Assembly (NCBI GenBank): GCA_031549885.1 | Contig: JAVBPD010000083.1 | Location: forward strand, 1-51,331 | Direction: 5' to 3' | Source of the DNA: WQUF01 sp031549885 | GTDB taxonomy: Bacteria; Bacillota; Clostridia; Clostridiales; Clostridiaceae | Length of the DNA stretch: 51,331 bases | In this document: piece by piece, positions 16,504 through 25,469 of the stretch | How the letters are laid out: the number at the start of each line of letters is the position of its first letter | How positions within the stretch are numbered: position 1 is the stretch's first letter | Program-made: the position numbers and the translations under genes | The notes under the pieces: generated by a model | Databases searched by the model: none | Seen by the model: only the letters and a program-made list of their open reading frames with translations | What the model was told of the DNA's origin: nothing

Positions 16504-19242
16504 ATGAAGAAAGTCACATTAAAAATCAATGGTTATGAAAGGCGTTTACTTGTAAGCCCTGAAAGTTTTCTTTCAGATGTATTGAGAAATCAACTCATGT
16601 TAACTGGTTGTAAAGTAGGTTGTGGAAATGGTCAATGTGGTGCTTGTTCTATTATTATGGATGGAAAAGTTGTAAGAGCATGTACTAGAAAGATGAAATC
16701 CATTGCTGATGGCACTGAAATTGAAACTATTGAAGGAATTGGAACTCCAGACAACCTTCACCCACTTCAACTTGCTTGGATGGGTCATGGTTGTGCTCAA
16801 TGTGGTTTCTGCAGCCCAGGATTTATAATGTCTGCTAAAAAACTTCTCGAAGAGAATCCATCGCCAACAAGAGATGAAGTTAGAGATTGGTTCCAAAAAT
16901 ATCGCAATGCATGCCGTTGTACAGGATATAAACCTCTAGTTGACGCAGTTATGGATGCTGCTAAAGTATTAAGAGGAGAGATGGAAAAAGAAGATTTATT
17001 GTTTAAGCCTGTAGGAAATGTAATAACAGGAACATATTATCATAGACCTTCTGCAATGGCTAAAGTTACTGGAACATGGGACTTTGGTGCAGATGTTGCT
17101 CTTCAAATGCCATCTAATACTTTAAGGCTTGCTCTTGTTCAAGCAGAAATTTCTCATGCTAACATAATATCTATCGATACAAGTGAAGCAGAAAAAATGC
17201 CTGGAGTATATAAAGTTATAACAGCTAAAGATGTTAAAGGTAAAAATAAAATTACAGGACTTATTACATTCCCTACAAATAAAGGCGATGGTTGGGATAG
17301 ACCAATATTATGTGATGAAAAAATATTCCAATATGGTGATGCTATAGCTATTGTTGCTGCAGATACAGAAGAGCAGGCAAAGGAAGCTGCAAAAATGGTT
17401 AAAGTGGAACTTGAGCCACTTCCAGCTTATATGAATGCATTAGATGCAATGGCAGATGATGCTATTGAAATTCACCCAGGCGTTCCAAATGTTTACTTCC
17501 AAATCAACAACAAAAAAGGCGAAGACACTGTTGATTTTATGGAAAAAGCAGCTTATGTGGCAGATGTAAATGCTTATTCATCAAGACAACCACACTTAAA
17601 TATTGAACCAGATTGCGGAAATGCATATATTGATGAAAATGGTGTGCTTACAATACATTCAAAATCAATAGGAATTCATTTGCATGTTGCAATGATAAGT
17701 GAAGGTATTGGCGTTGAGGCTGGTAAACTTGTAATAGTGCAAAATCCAGCTGGAGGAACTTTTGGTTATAAGTTCAGCCCAACAATGGAAGCTCTATTAG
17801 GAGTTGCATGTTTAGCTTGTGACAACCGTCCAGTTTCATTGGTTTACAACATGCATCAACAATTGACATACACTGGAAAACGTTCACCTGTTTATATGTA
17901 CTTAAAAGTTGGCGCAGATGAAGATGGCAAAATCGTAGCTCTTGAAGGAAAGAATATATTAGACCATGGACCATATTCAGAATTTGGAGATCTTCTTACA
18001 CTTAGACTTGCTCAATACCACTTTGCTGGATATGATGTTCCTAATATAAGGACAGAAAACTTTACAGTGGCTACAAATCACGCTTGGGGAAGTGCATTCC
18101 GTGGATATGGCGCTCCAGAAATAGAAATGACTAGTGAAATTTTAATGGATATTTTAGCTGAAAAAATTGGCGTAGATCCATTTGAATTAAGATATAAAAA
18201 CGTATATAGAAAAGGATGTACAACAATTACAGGCCAAGAACCAGAAGTTTATTCTCTTGAAGAAATGTTTGACATTTTAAGACCAAAATATTATGAGGCT
18301 AAAAAAGCATGTGAAGAAAAAAATAAAGAAAGCGATAGATACAAATATGGTACTTCTGTTGCTTTAGGTATATATGGATGCGGACTTGATGGTGTTGATG
18401 CTTCTGAAGCTTTTGTTGAGCTTTTACCAAATGGCAATGTTTTAGTTGCTTCAAGCTGGGAAGATCATGGTCAAGGAGCTGATATTGGATCATTAACAAT
18501 GGCTCATGAAACTTTAAGAAAAGCTGGAATAAAACCTGAACAAATTAAACTTTTAATGAATGACACAGGTGTAACACCAGTATCCGGTCCTGCAGGAGGA
18601 AGCCGTTCTAATGTTATGACAGGTAATGCTATTAGAGTTGCAAGCGAAGATTTATTAAATGCTATGACTAAAGAAGATGGAACATATAGGACTTATGAGG
18701 AAATGGTTGAGGCAAAATTGCCATTAAAATATACAGGAAAGTGGACAGCAAGTATATGTTCAAACTGTGATTTAGAAACAGCTCAAGGAAGACCATTTAG
18801 CACATATATGTATGAATTATTTATGCCAGAAGTTTGTGTTGATACTGAAACTGGAGAAGTAAAAGTTACATCATTCTTAACAGTTGCAGATGTTGGTAAG
18901 GTTATGAATAAATCTGCAGTTGATGGCCAAATTTATGGTGGAATCGCTCAAGGAATTGGATTTGCACTTAGCGAAGACTTTGATGATCTTAAAAAGCATA
19001 CTACACTTGTAGGTTGTGGATTGCCTTTTATAAAAGATATTCCAGATAAATTTGAAATTATTTATGTAGAAACTCCAAGAGAAAATGGACCTTATGGCGC
19101 TTCAGGAGTTGGAGAAGCTCCACTTTGTGCACCTCATCCAGCTATTTTAAATGCTATATATAACGCTTGTGGAGTTAGAATTACAGAAATCCCAGCACTT
19201 CCTGAAAAAGTTAAAGCTGGCCTTGATGAACTTAAAAAATAA
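16504..19242 (+). CDS. molybdopterin-dependent aldehyde oxidoreductase (Mop/xanthine oxidase family)
   Basis: This 912-residue protein fuses two [2Fe-2S] domains to the large molybdenum-binding domain, with no FAD domain, as in Desulfovibrio gigas Mop (about 907 residues). The plant-type cluster uses Cys40, 45, 48 and 60; the second uses Cys100, 103, 137 and 139 (CRCTGY). From memory these are the same positions as in D. gigas. Glu871 in GVGEAP is the expected catalytic base. Members oxidise aldehydes, or hydroxylate other substrates, using water. The ATG at 16498 touches the AGGAGG site, so 16504 is preferred. It heads a conserved gene set; the next gene product is the likely electron acceptor. 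XdhC and nucleotidyltransferase maturation genes are not in the window. Confidence 0.92.
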   Translation: MKKVTLKINGYERRLLVSPESFLSDVLRNQLMLTGCKVGCGNGQCGACSIIMDGKVVRACTRKMKSIADGTEIETIEGIGTPDNLHPLQLAWMGHGCAQCGFCSPGFIMSAKKLLEENPSPTRDEVRDWFQKYRNACRCTGYKPLVDAVMDAAKVLRGEMEKEDLLFKPVGNVITGTYYHRPSAMAKVTGTWDFGADVALQMPSNTLRLALVQAEISHANIISIDTSEAEKMPGVYKVITAKDVKGKNKITGLITFPTNKGDGWDRPILCDEKIFQYGDAIAIVAADTEEQAKEAAKMVKVELEPLPAYMNALDAMADDAIEIHPGVPNVYFQINNKKGEDTVDFMEKAAYVADVNAYSSRQPHLNIEPDCGNAYIDENGVLTIHSKSIGIHLHVAMISEGIGVEAGKLVIVQNPAGGTFGYKFSPTMEALLGVACLACDNRPVSLVYNMHQQLTYTGKRSPVYMYLKVGADEDGKIVALEGKNILDHGPYSEFGDLLTLRLAQYHFAGYDVPNIRTENFTVATNHAWGSAFRGYGAPEIEMTSEILMDILAEKIGVDPFELRYKNVYRKGCTTITGQEPEVYSLEEMFDILRPKYYEAKKACEEKNKESDRYKYGTSVALGIYGCGLDGVDASEAFVELLPNGNVLVASSWEDHGQGADIGSLTMAHETLRKAGIKPEQIKLLMNDTGVTPVSGPAGGSRSNVMTGNAIRVASEDLLNAMTKEDGTYRTYEEMVEAKLPLKYTGKWTASICSNCDLETAQGRPFSTYMYELFMPEVCVDTETGEVKVTSFLTVADVGKVMNKSAVDGQIYGGIAQGIGFALSEDFDDLKKHTTLVGCGLPFIKDIPDKFEIIYVETPRENGPYGASGVGEAPLCAPHPAILNAIYNACGVRITEIPALPEKVKAGLDELKK

Positions 19243-19255
19243 ATTCTTAAACTAT

Positions 19256-19288
19256 AAACCGGTTCAGGGTAATTACCTGCGCCGGTTT
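19256..19288 (+). other. intercistronic hairpin after the aldehyde oxidoreductase gene
   Basis: A nested G+C-rich stem (19256-19262 with 19282-19288, inner CAGG/CCTG) lies between the first two genes of the cluster. There is no T-run after it, so it is more likely an mRNA-stabilising or processing element than a full terminator. Confidence 0.6.
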
Positions 19289-19315
19289 AGTTTAAATTAA
19301 AATAGGAGATATAAA

Positions 19316-21592
19316 ATGAAAAATTCTGTAAACTCCAAAAACATCGTAGATCAAAAAACACTTTCTAAGTTTGAAAACTTATGTACTCAAGAAGAACCAG
19401 CAGCTTGTATTGCTTCTTGCCCTATGCATGTAAATGCAAAGGAAATGATAAACAATGTAAGGGAAGATAAGTGGAACAGCGCATATCAAATTTTTTCAAA
19501 ATCCATACCATTCCCTGAAATTATTGCTCATATATGTGATGGGCCTTGCAAAAATTCTTGCAAAAGAAAGGATATAGGTGGCTCAATAGAAATAAGAAAA
19601 TTAGAGCTTTCTATATTAAATAAAGTAAAACCTTCATCTAAAGGTCCAATGTTCTTACCTAAAAAGATGCAATCTGTGGCTATAATAGGTGGAGGATTAA
19701 GCGGTATGACTTGTGCAATGGAACTTTGCAAAAAAGGTTATAAGGTTTTTATTTATGAAGCCAAAAGCTTCTTAGGTGGGAGGCTTTGGGACTTTGAAAG
19801 AGATATTTTGCCTAAAGAGTCCATAGAGAGAGAAATAGAAAGTCTTTTGAAATTTCCTGTAAAAGTTTTTTATGATAAATGCATATCTTTTGAAAGCAAT
19901 GAACAAATCAATGAATTTATGGATAAAAATTCTTATGATGCTGTTTATATTTCTTGTAATTTTTCTACAAACGATTTAAACCAATTAAAAAGTGTGTTTT
20001 TTAATGAAAAATATGGCGATGAATATTCTGCTATTTTTGAAATATACAGCGGTAAAAAGGCTGCAATTTCCATAGATCGCTTTATGCAAAAGGTTTCTAT
20101 TAATGCAAGCCGTGAAAAAGAAGGGCCATTTGAAACTACTCTTTTTACAAATTTGTCTTATTTTAAAGAAGAGGAGCCTGTAGAATCTTTAGAAAGATTT
20201 TACAAAGAGGAAGATGCAAAGAAAGAAGCTGCAAGATGCGTTCAGTGTACTTGTCTTGAATGTGTAAAATCCTGTGCTTTTATGAAGCATTACAAATCTT
20301 ATCCTAAGCGATATGTAAGAGAAGTTTATAACAATCTTTCTATAGCTATGGGTATACACCATGCTAATGAGATGATAAATGCCTGTAGTTTGTGTGGCCA
20401 ATGTGGTTCTATATGCCCAAATGGTTTAAATATGGCTGATGTTTTTTTAGCTGCTAGAAATAGGATGAATGAAACCAAAAAGATGCCTCCATCTGCTTTT
20501 GAATTTGCCATGCTTGATATGGAATATTCCACGTCTGATAGGTTCTTTATGGCAAAATGCAGTCCTAATAGTAATAAGTGCGATTATATATTTTTTCCTG
20601 GATGTCAATTGCCTGCTTCTGAACCTGAACTTGTAAAGGAAGTTTATTTAGATCTATTAAATAAGTTTTCTGGGAATTTGGGATTAATGCTAAGTTGTTG
20701 TGGGATAATGGCTCATTGGAGTGGAGAAGAAAAGTTATTTGAAGATGCTTTAAATAAAATTAAAACTAGTTTAATTGATCTTGGATCGCCTAAAATTATA
20801 ACAGCATGCCCTAATTGTCATCATGTTTTAAAAGATATAGCAAATCTTGAAGTTATTAGCATTTATGAAATTCTTGAGGAGAATGTAAAAAATTTAAATA
20901 TAGATAAAAGAAGCCTATACATTCATGATGCTTGTGGTGCAAGAAATGATTATGATTTTCAAAATAAAGTTCGCTCTTTACTTTTTAAAATGGGGAACGA
21001 AATTTGTGAAATGAAAGATAGCAAAGAAAAAGGATCATGTTGTGGATATGGTGGTCTTACCTCACATTCAAATAGATCTATATCTAACGAGATAATAAAT
21101 AGCAATATAAAAGATAATTCTCTTTCTGATAAAGAGGTGCTTTCTTATTGCATCAATTGTAGGGATAGATATTTATCAAAAGGAGTTAATTCTTATCACA
21201 TTTTAGAATTGATTTATAATAAAACAAATTCTATAAATAGAAAATCTCCTACATGGTCTTTAAGACAAGAAAATAGAACGAAATTTAAAGCTTCCATTTT
21301 AAATGAAATATGGGGTGAAGATATGAATATGGAGGAAGATGTTAAACTTTATTTTAATGATGATCTTTTGTATAAATTAGAAGAAAATATGATATTAAAA
21401 AGCGATGTTCAAAGTGCAATAAAATTTGGAAATCTTAATAATTCAATTTTCTATGACCCTAAAACAAAGCATTATATTGTGAGCCATAGGCCTAAAAATG
21501 TGACATTTTGGGTGGAGTATGAGCCTTATGAAGATGGTTATTTTATATATAACACATATAGCCATAGAATGTTAACGGAGAGTAAAAGATGA
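19316..21592 (+). CDS. pyridine nucleotide-disulfide oxidoreductase/Fe-S dicluster-binding protein
   Basis: The 758-residue protein joins several redox modules. Residues 1-100 form a GltD-type N-terminal Fe-S domain (cysteines in CIASC and CDGPCKNSC). A FAD/NAD-type Rossmann fold follows (VAIIGGGLSGMTCAMEL, about 119-135), but the second nucleotide-binding half looks reduced. Then comes a ferredoxin-like region with CVQCTCLECVKSC and CSLCGQCGSICP. Two heterodisulfide-reductase-like CCG domains (SCCGIMAH and GSCCGYGG) end the core, and about 100 unassigned residues close the protein. It matches the protein next to Mop in Desulfovibrio (DVU_1558 type). It probably moves electrons from the aldehyde oxidoreductase; partner and acceptor are inferred. 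It overlaps the next gene by 4 bases. Confidence 0.85.
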   Translation: MKNSVNSKNIVDQKTLSKFENLCTQEEPAACIASCPMHVNAKEMINNVREDKWNSAYQIFSKSIPFPEIIAHICDGPCKNSCKRKDIGGSIEIRKLELSILNKVKPSSKGPMFLPKKMQSVAIIGGGLSGMTCAMELCKKGYKVFIYEAKSFLGGRLWDFERDILPKESIEREIESLLKFPVKVFYDKCISFESNEQINEFMDKNSYDAVYISCNFSTNDLNQLKSVFFNEKYGDEYSAIFEIYSGKKAAISIDRFMQKVSINASREKEGPFETTLFTNLSYFKEEEPVESLERFYKEEDAKKEAARCVQCTCLECVKSCAFMKHYKSYPKRYVREVYNNLSIAMGIHHANEMINACSLCGQCGSICPNGLNMADVFLAARNRMNETKKMPPSAFEFAMLDMEYSTSDRFFMAKCSPNSNKCDYIFFPGCQLPASEPELVKEVYLDLLNKFSGNLGLMLSCCGIMAHWSGEEKLFEDALNKIKTSLIDLGSPKIITACPNCHHVLKDIANLEVISIYEILEENVKNLNIDKRSLYIHDACGARNDYDFQNKVRSLLFKMGNEICEMKDSKEKGSCCGYGGLTSHSNRSISNEIINSNIKDNSLSDKEVLSYCINCRDRYLSKGVNSYHILELIYNKTNSINRKSPTWSLRQENRTKFKASILNEIWGEDMNMEEDVKLYFNDDLLYKLEENMILKSDVQSAIKFGNLNNSIFYDPKTKHYIVSHRPKNVTFWVEYEPYEDGYFIYNTYSHRMLTESKR

Positions 21593-21816
21593 ACGATGAA
21601 AAAAAATATGAAACAGGCTTAAATGAAGAGAATATTGATTTAATATGCATAAAATGCAATGAGAAGTTAGTGCTTTCTAAAGTTGAAGTAAGCTATTTAG
21701 GGAATGGATTTCCTGTAGAGCTTCCATGTTGCCCTAAATGTGGTATGGTATTTGTTCCTGAAGAACTTGCTATAGGGAAAATGCTTCATGTGGAAAAATC
21801 TCTTGAGGATAAATGA
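21589..21816 (+). CDS. small CxxC redox protein (DVU_1557 type)
   Basis: A 75-residue soluble protein with two cysteine pairs, CIKC (about residue 21) and CCPKC (about 48), that could bind a metal as a zinc ribbon or rubredoxin-like site. Position and size match the DVU_1557 family redox protein that accompanies the TrsS radical SAM gene in other genomes (from memory of family names). It overlaps the genes on both sides by 4 bases. The job is unknown. Confidence 0.75.
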   Translation: MNDEKKYETGLNEENIDLICIKCNEKLVLSKVEVSYLGNGFPVELPCCPKCGMVFVPEELAIGKMLHVEKSLEDK

Positions 21817-22427
21817 TGAGCATATATGAAAAAGATCTTTGGCCTATAGGAAGGCATCCTGGTGGATCTGATTTAACTCTTAAGATGATTAATAATAGCA
21901 AAGTTAATAAGGGAAGGGTATTAGATGTTGGCTGCGGTGCTGGTGAAAGTGCATATATGCTTAAAACTATGGGGTTTGATGTAGTTGGCATAGATATATC
22001 TGAAGATTTAATAAAAAAGGCTAAAGACACCTTTTATCATGAGAACATTCAGTTTATGGTGGAAGATGTAAAAAATCTTTCATTTCAAAATGAGTATTTT
22101 GATGCTATTATTTGTGAATGTGTTTTAAGCGGTTTAAGAGACTTTAAGTTATGTATTCACGAGATTAACCGTGTATTAAAGAAAGAAGGAGTGCTCTTAA
22201 TTAGCGATATTTGCAATAAATCTTTTTATGATAAATTTTTAAGTGGTTTTCCATTTAAGATAGTAGAGATTCAATTAGCTCATAAGGAATGGCAAGATTT
22301 TGTAAACTATCTAATTTGGAATTTTGACGATTTAGATGAATTTAAAACTTGTGTGCCTAAAGGGATGAACTTAAAAGATATTTCCTATTTTTATGGAATT
22401 TTTAAAAAAGTTAAAGGGGATGAATAA
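21813..22427 (+). CDS. class I SAM-dependent methyltransferase (DVU_1556/TrsM type)
   Basis: A 204-residue methyltransferase of the UbiE/Methyltransf_11 type. Motif I is VLDVGCGAGESAYML (about residues 36-50), then DVVGIDIS and a post-motif VEDVKNLSF and EYFDAIICE. Position in the cluster matches the methyltransferase always found with the TrsS radical SAM protein. Its substrate is unknown; linkage to the radical SAM product is inferred. It overlaps the small redox gene; the next gene's likely start is one base beyond its stop. Confidence 0.8.
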   Translation: MMSIYEKDLWPIGRHPGGSDLTLKMINNSKVNKGRVLDVGCGAGESAYMLKTMGFDVVGIDISEDLIKKAKDTFYHENIQFMVEDVKNLSFQNEYFDAIICECVLSGLRDFKLCIHEINRVLKKEGVLLISDICNKSFYDKFLSGFPFKIVEIQLAHKEWQDFVNYLIWNFDDLDEFKTCVPKGMNLKDISYFYGIFKKVKGDE

Positions 22428-22428
22428 G

Positions 22429-22851
22429 ATGGAAGATATTAATGTGAGAGTAAAGGACCTTATGGTTTCTGGCTTAAATTGCAGTCAAACAATGTTATTT
22501 TTATCTCAAGAAATGAGAAATGCTGAAAATAAAGATGTAATTTACGCTATGGCAGGCTTAGGAGGTGGAATGTCATCTGGAAAAGCTTGTGGAGCTTTAA
22601 CAGGAGGAGCTTGCTTAATAAGTAGCTACATAGTAAAGGATTTAAACGATGAAGAAGCAAAGATGCTTTATAGAAAACTTGTAAAGGAATTTGTAAATTG
22701 GTTTGAAGAAGAGTTTGGAAGCACTGAATGTAGAGATTTAGTTTTAGAAGATAGAGAATCTAGAATGAAGTTTTGTCCAGGTCTTGTAGCAAAATGTTTT
22801 ACAAAAGCTATGGAAATACTATCGGATAATGGTATAGACGTTTATGAGTAA
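22429..22851 (+). CDS. C-GCAxxG-C-C family protein (DVU_1555 type)
   Basis: The 140-residue protein has the pattern that names the family: a first cysteine in GLNCSQ, then ACGALTGG, then cysteines at TECRD and FCPGLVAKC. These are thought to be redox or metal proteins in anaerobes. In-frame ATGs occur at 22393, 22420 and 22429; AAAGGGG lies 9 bases before the last, which is preferred. Its end overlaps the radical SAM gene by 8 bases. Confidence 0.82.
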   Translation: MEDINVRVKDLMVSGLNCSQTMLFLSQEMRNAENKDVIYAMAGLGGGMSSGKACGALTGGACLISSYIVKDLNDEEAKMLYRKLVKEFVNWFEEEFGSTECRDLVLEDRESRMKFCPGLVAKCFTKAMEILSDNGIDVYE

Positions 22852-24181
22852 TATTTTATCAAAGACAGAAAGTGTGTGCCCTTACTGTTTAAAAAAGATA
22901 GATGCATTTTATGTAGAAAAAAATGATGATATTTATTTCGAAAAAAAATGTGAAAGGCATGGTGAATTTTCTGTTATAGCATGGAAAGGCCTTTCCAGCT
23001 TCAAAGCTTGGAAAGGCCCTCTTGCTAATGTGATAAATGAAAATCCACAAACTAAAGTTGAAAAGGGATGTCCTTATGATTGTGGCATATGTGGAGAGCA
23101 CCTTCAATCAACATGTTGCGTTTTACTTGAAGTAACATCTAAATGCAATTTAAATTGCCCTGTTTGTTTTGCAAAATCAAGCAGTGAAGGTTTAAATGAA
23201 GATCCTAATTTAAATAAAATAAACTCATGGTATGACATGCTTATATCCCATGGTGGCCCTTTTAATATTCAATTGTCAGGAGGAGAGCCTTCAATTCGCA
23301 ATGACCTTCCAGATATAATTAAAATGGGAAAAGAAAAAGGATTTTCATTTTTTCAAATAAATACAAATGGCATTAGAATTTCAGAAGATATAAATTATTT
23401 AAAGTCTCTAGTTGATTCTGGGTTAAATACAGTTTTCTTGCAATTTGATGGGTTAAGCGATGAAAGCTATATTAAACTTCGTGGGATGAAGCTCCTTAAA
23501 ATTAAATTAAAAGCTATTGAAAATTGTAAAAAGGTAAATGTAGGTGTGGTTTTAGTTCCTACTATAAAAAAAGGTGTAAATGTACATGAAATTGGAGATA
23601 TTTTGAAATTTGCTGCTAATAACTTGCCTATTATTCGTGGAGTTAACTTTCAACCTATTAGTTTTTTTGGAAGGTATAAAGAGATTCCAACAAATGATGA
23701 TAGATTAGTAATACCAGAACTTATTTTAGAAATGGAAAAGCAAATGAACAATGAAATAAATTATGATGATTTTTCACATGGAAATGCTGAACATCCTTTT
23801 TGTTCATTTCATAGCGACTATATTATTGAAGATGGGCATTTTAAAAAAATAAAAACAAATAAGCAAAGCTGTTGTTCTACAAGCAAAAAATCTAGAGAAG
23901 TAGTAGCGCATAAATGGACTATTCAAAAGGAATCATATGCAAAAAATAAGTCTTTGTACAAGGCAGATTCCTTTGATGCATTTTTAAGAAAGAGAAACTC
24001 TAGCACTTTATCAATATCTGGAATGGCTTTTCAAGATGCTTGGAATTTAGATATTGAAAGGCTAAAGCGCTGCTATATACATGAGGTAAGCCAAGATGGG
24101 AGGCTAATACCATTTTGTGCATATAATCTTACAGATATTTATGGAGAGCCTTTATATAGGGGAAAAGATTCAGATGACTAG
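22844..24181 (+). CDS. radical SAM protein TrsS (Tes-like)
   Basis: The 445-residue protein carries the radical SAM cluster motif at Cys101-Cys105-Cys108 (SKCNLNCPVC) and LSGGEPS for SAM binding. Before it lie a rubredoxin-like start (Cys12, Cys15, Cys36 with HGEF) and GCPYDCGICGEHLQSTCC (Cys76, 80, 83, 91, 92). This N-terminal layout is that of tetraether lipid synthase Tes and its MJ0619-like relatives. The C-terminal part has more cysteines, among them CYIHEVSQDGRLIPFCAYN. Some relatives use selenocysteine; here all positions are cysteine and there is no in-frame TGA. Reaction and substrate are unknown. Confidence 0.85.
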   Translation: MSNILSKTESVCPYCLKKIDAFYVEKNDDIYFEKKCERHGEFSVIAWKGLSSFKAWKGPLANVINENPQTKVEKGCPYDCGICGEHLQSTCCVLLEVTSKCNLNCPVCFAKSSSEGLNEDPNLNKINSWYDMLISHGGPFNIQLSGGEPSIRNDLPDIIKMGKEKGFSFFQINTNGIRISEDINYLKSLVDSGLNTVFLQFDGLSDESYIKLRGMKLLKIKLKAIENCKKVNVGVVLVPTIKKGVNVHEIGDILKFAANNLPIIRGVNFQPISFFGRYKEIPTNDDRLVIPELILEMEKQMNNEINYDDFSHGNAEHPFCSFHSDYIIEDGHFKKIKTNKQSCCSTSKKSREVVAHKWTIQKESYAKNKSLYKADSFDAFLRKRNSSTLSISGMAFQDAWNLDIERLKRCYIHEVSQDGRLIPFCAYNLTDIYGEPLYRGKDSDD

Positions 24182-25370
24182 TTTAAAAAATTACAAGCTT
24201 GAAAAATTAAATGAGACATTGAGCAATGCACAATATAGCGTTTTTTATAGAAAGAAAAAAATGCCCTTAAAATTAAATTCATTAGATGAAATTAAGAAGC
24301 TTCCATTTACTACAGCAGATGATATTAGAATGTTTGGAATTAATATGCTGTGTGTTTCTCAAGGTGAAATTGAAAAAGTTGTAACATTGCCTACAAGTGG
24401 AAGCACTGGAGAAGCTAAAAGGATTTTTTTTACAAAGGACGATTTGGAATCTACAATTGACTTTTTTCAAAAGGGGTTATCTCAATTAAATGGAAAAAAA
24501 ATGATGATATTTATGCCTAAAGGCAGTGAATATAGCATAGGAAATTTAATTGTAAAAGGTATAGTTAAAGATGGTGTGGAGCCTATATACGTTGGGATGC
24601 CTAAAAATTTCCAGAGCATTTTAGATGAATTTGGTGAAGCTGATTCCATTATTGCTCCTCCAATTTTGCTTTATGCATTTGGCCAATATGTAGAGCATAA
24701 AAAATTAAAAAAGAAATTAAAGGGCGTTTTGGTTAGCTCTGACTATTTTCCTAATACAGTTAGAGAAAAGTTAAAGGATCTATTTTCATGCGAAGTGTTT
24801 GATCACTATGGCATTACTGAAGCAGGACTTGGAGGGGCTGTTGAATGCACATATCACCATGGGCTTCACATACGAGAAAAAGATTTATATTTTGAAATAG
24901 TGAATCCTATAAATGGATCTGTGCTTTCTGATGGGGAATTTGGGGAAATTGTATTTACAACATTAACTAGAAAGGGCATGCCTTTAATACGCTATAGAAC
25001 TGGAGATATTGGAAGGTTTTTAAAGGATAAATGCCCTTGTGGCATAGAAGGTAAGCTACTTGATCATGTTAAGGGTAGATTTGATGGTATTTTTAATTTT
25101 CATGGCTGTGAAATTTCAATTCCTATGATTGATGAATTAGTATTTTTATTACCTGGAATTATAGATTATACGGTAGAATATTTAAATGATAAGCTTGAAT
25201 TTATTTTCTTTACTTTTTTATGGAATGCACTTAGTAAGGAAGTAATATTAGACATGCTTCTAAAGATTAAAGGTTTATATAACTTTAAAGATAAAATAAA
25301 TATTAAAATTATATCGTTATATGATTGGAAATATTTACATACTGGCAAGAGAATGATTAATATGCACTAA
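24174..25370 (+). CDS. AMP-dependent acid-CoA ligase-like protein (DVU_1553 type)
   Basis: A 398-residue ANL-superfamily adenylating enzyme of the phenylacetate-CoA ligase (PaaK) type. The P-loop is TLPTSGSTGEAKR (about residues 71-83), the aromatic/acid loop is DHYGITEAG, and LIRYRTGDIGRF marks the hinge. It is short and the small C-terminal domain ends with HTGKR, where the catalytic lysine would lie. An in-frame ATG exists at 24117, but AGGGGAAAAG precedes the ATG at 24174, which overlaps the radical SAM stop codon. It likely activates a carboxylic acid made or used by the cluster. Inference only. Confidence 0.8.
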   Translation: MTSLKNYKLEKLNETLSNAQYSVFYRKKKMPLKLNSLDEIKKLPFTTADDIRMFGINMLCVSQGEIEKVVTLPTSGSTGEAKRIFFTKDDLESTIDFFQKGLSQLNGKKMMIFMPKGSEYSIGNLIVKGIVKDGVEPIYVGMPKNFQSILDEFGEADSIIAPPILLYAFGQYVEHKKLKKKLKGVLVSSDYFPNTVREKLKDLFSCEVFDHYGITEAGLGGAVECTYHHGLHIREKDLYFEIVNPINGSVLSDGEFGEIVFTTLTRKGMPLIRYRTGDIGRFLKDKCPCGIEGKLLDHVKGRFDGIFNFHGCEISIPMIDELVFLLPGIIDYTVEYLNDKLEFIFFTFLWNALSKEVILDMLLKIKGLYNFKDKINIKIISLYDWKYLHTGKRMINMH

Positions 25371-25403
25371 TATATTATTATGTATTTTAGTTATAAATTA
25401 CCT

Positions 25404-25431
25404 TTGTTATTATGTATTTAAATGTTATAAT
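25404..25431 (+). promoter_or_regulatory. predicted promoter of the 25470-26991 genes
   Basis: TTGTTA (25404-25409), 16 bases, consensus TATAAT (25426-25431), about 40 bases before the next gene. Confidence 0.5.
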
Positions 25432-25469
25432 ATGAGAATCCAGAGTTAATTAAATACAGGAGGAAATTT

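Noticed and set aside
22844..24181. Selenocysteine in the radical SAM protein
   Set aside because: No in-frame TGA exists in the gene; all candidate positions encode cysteine.
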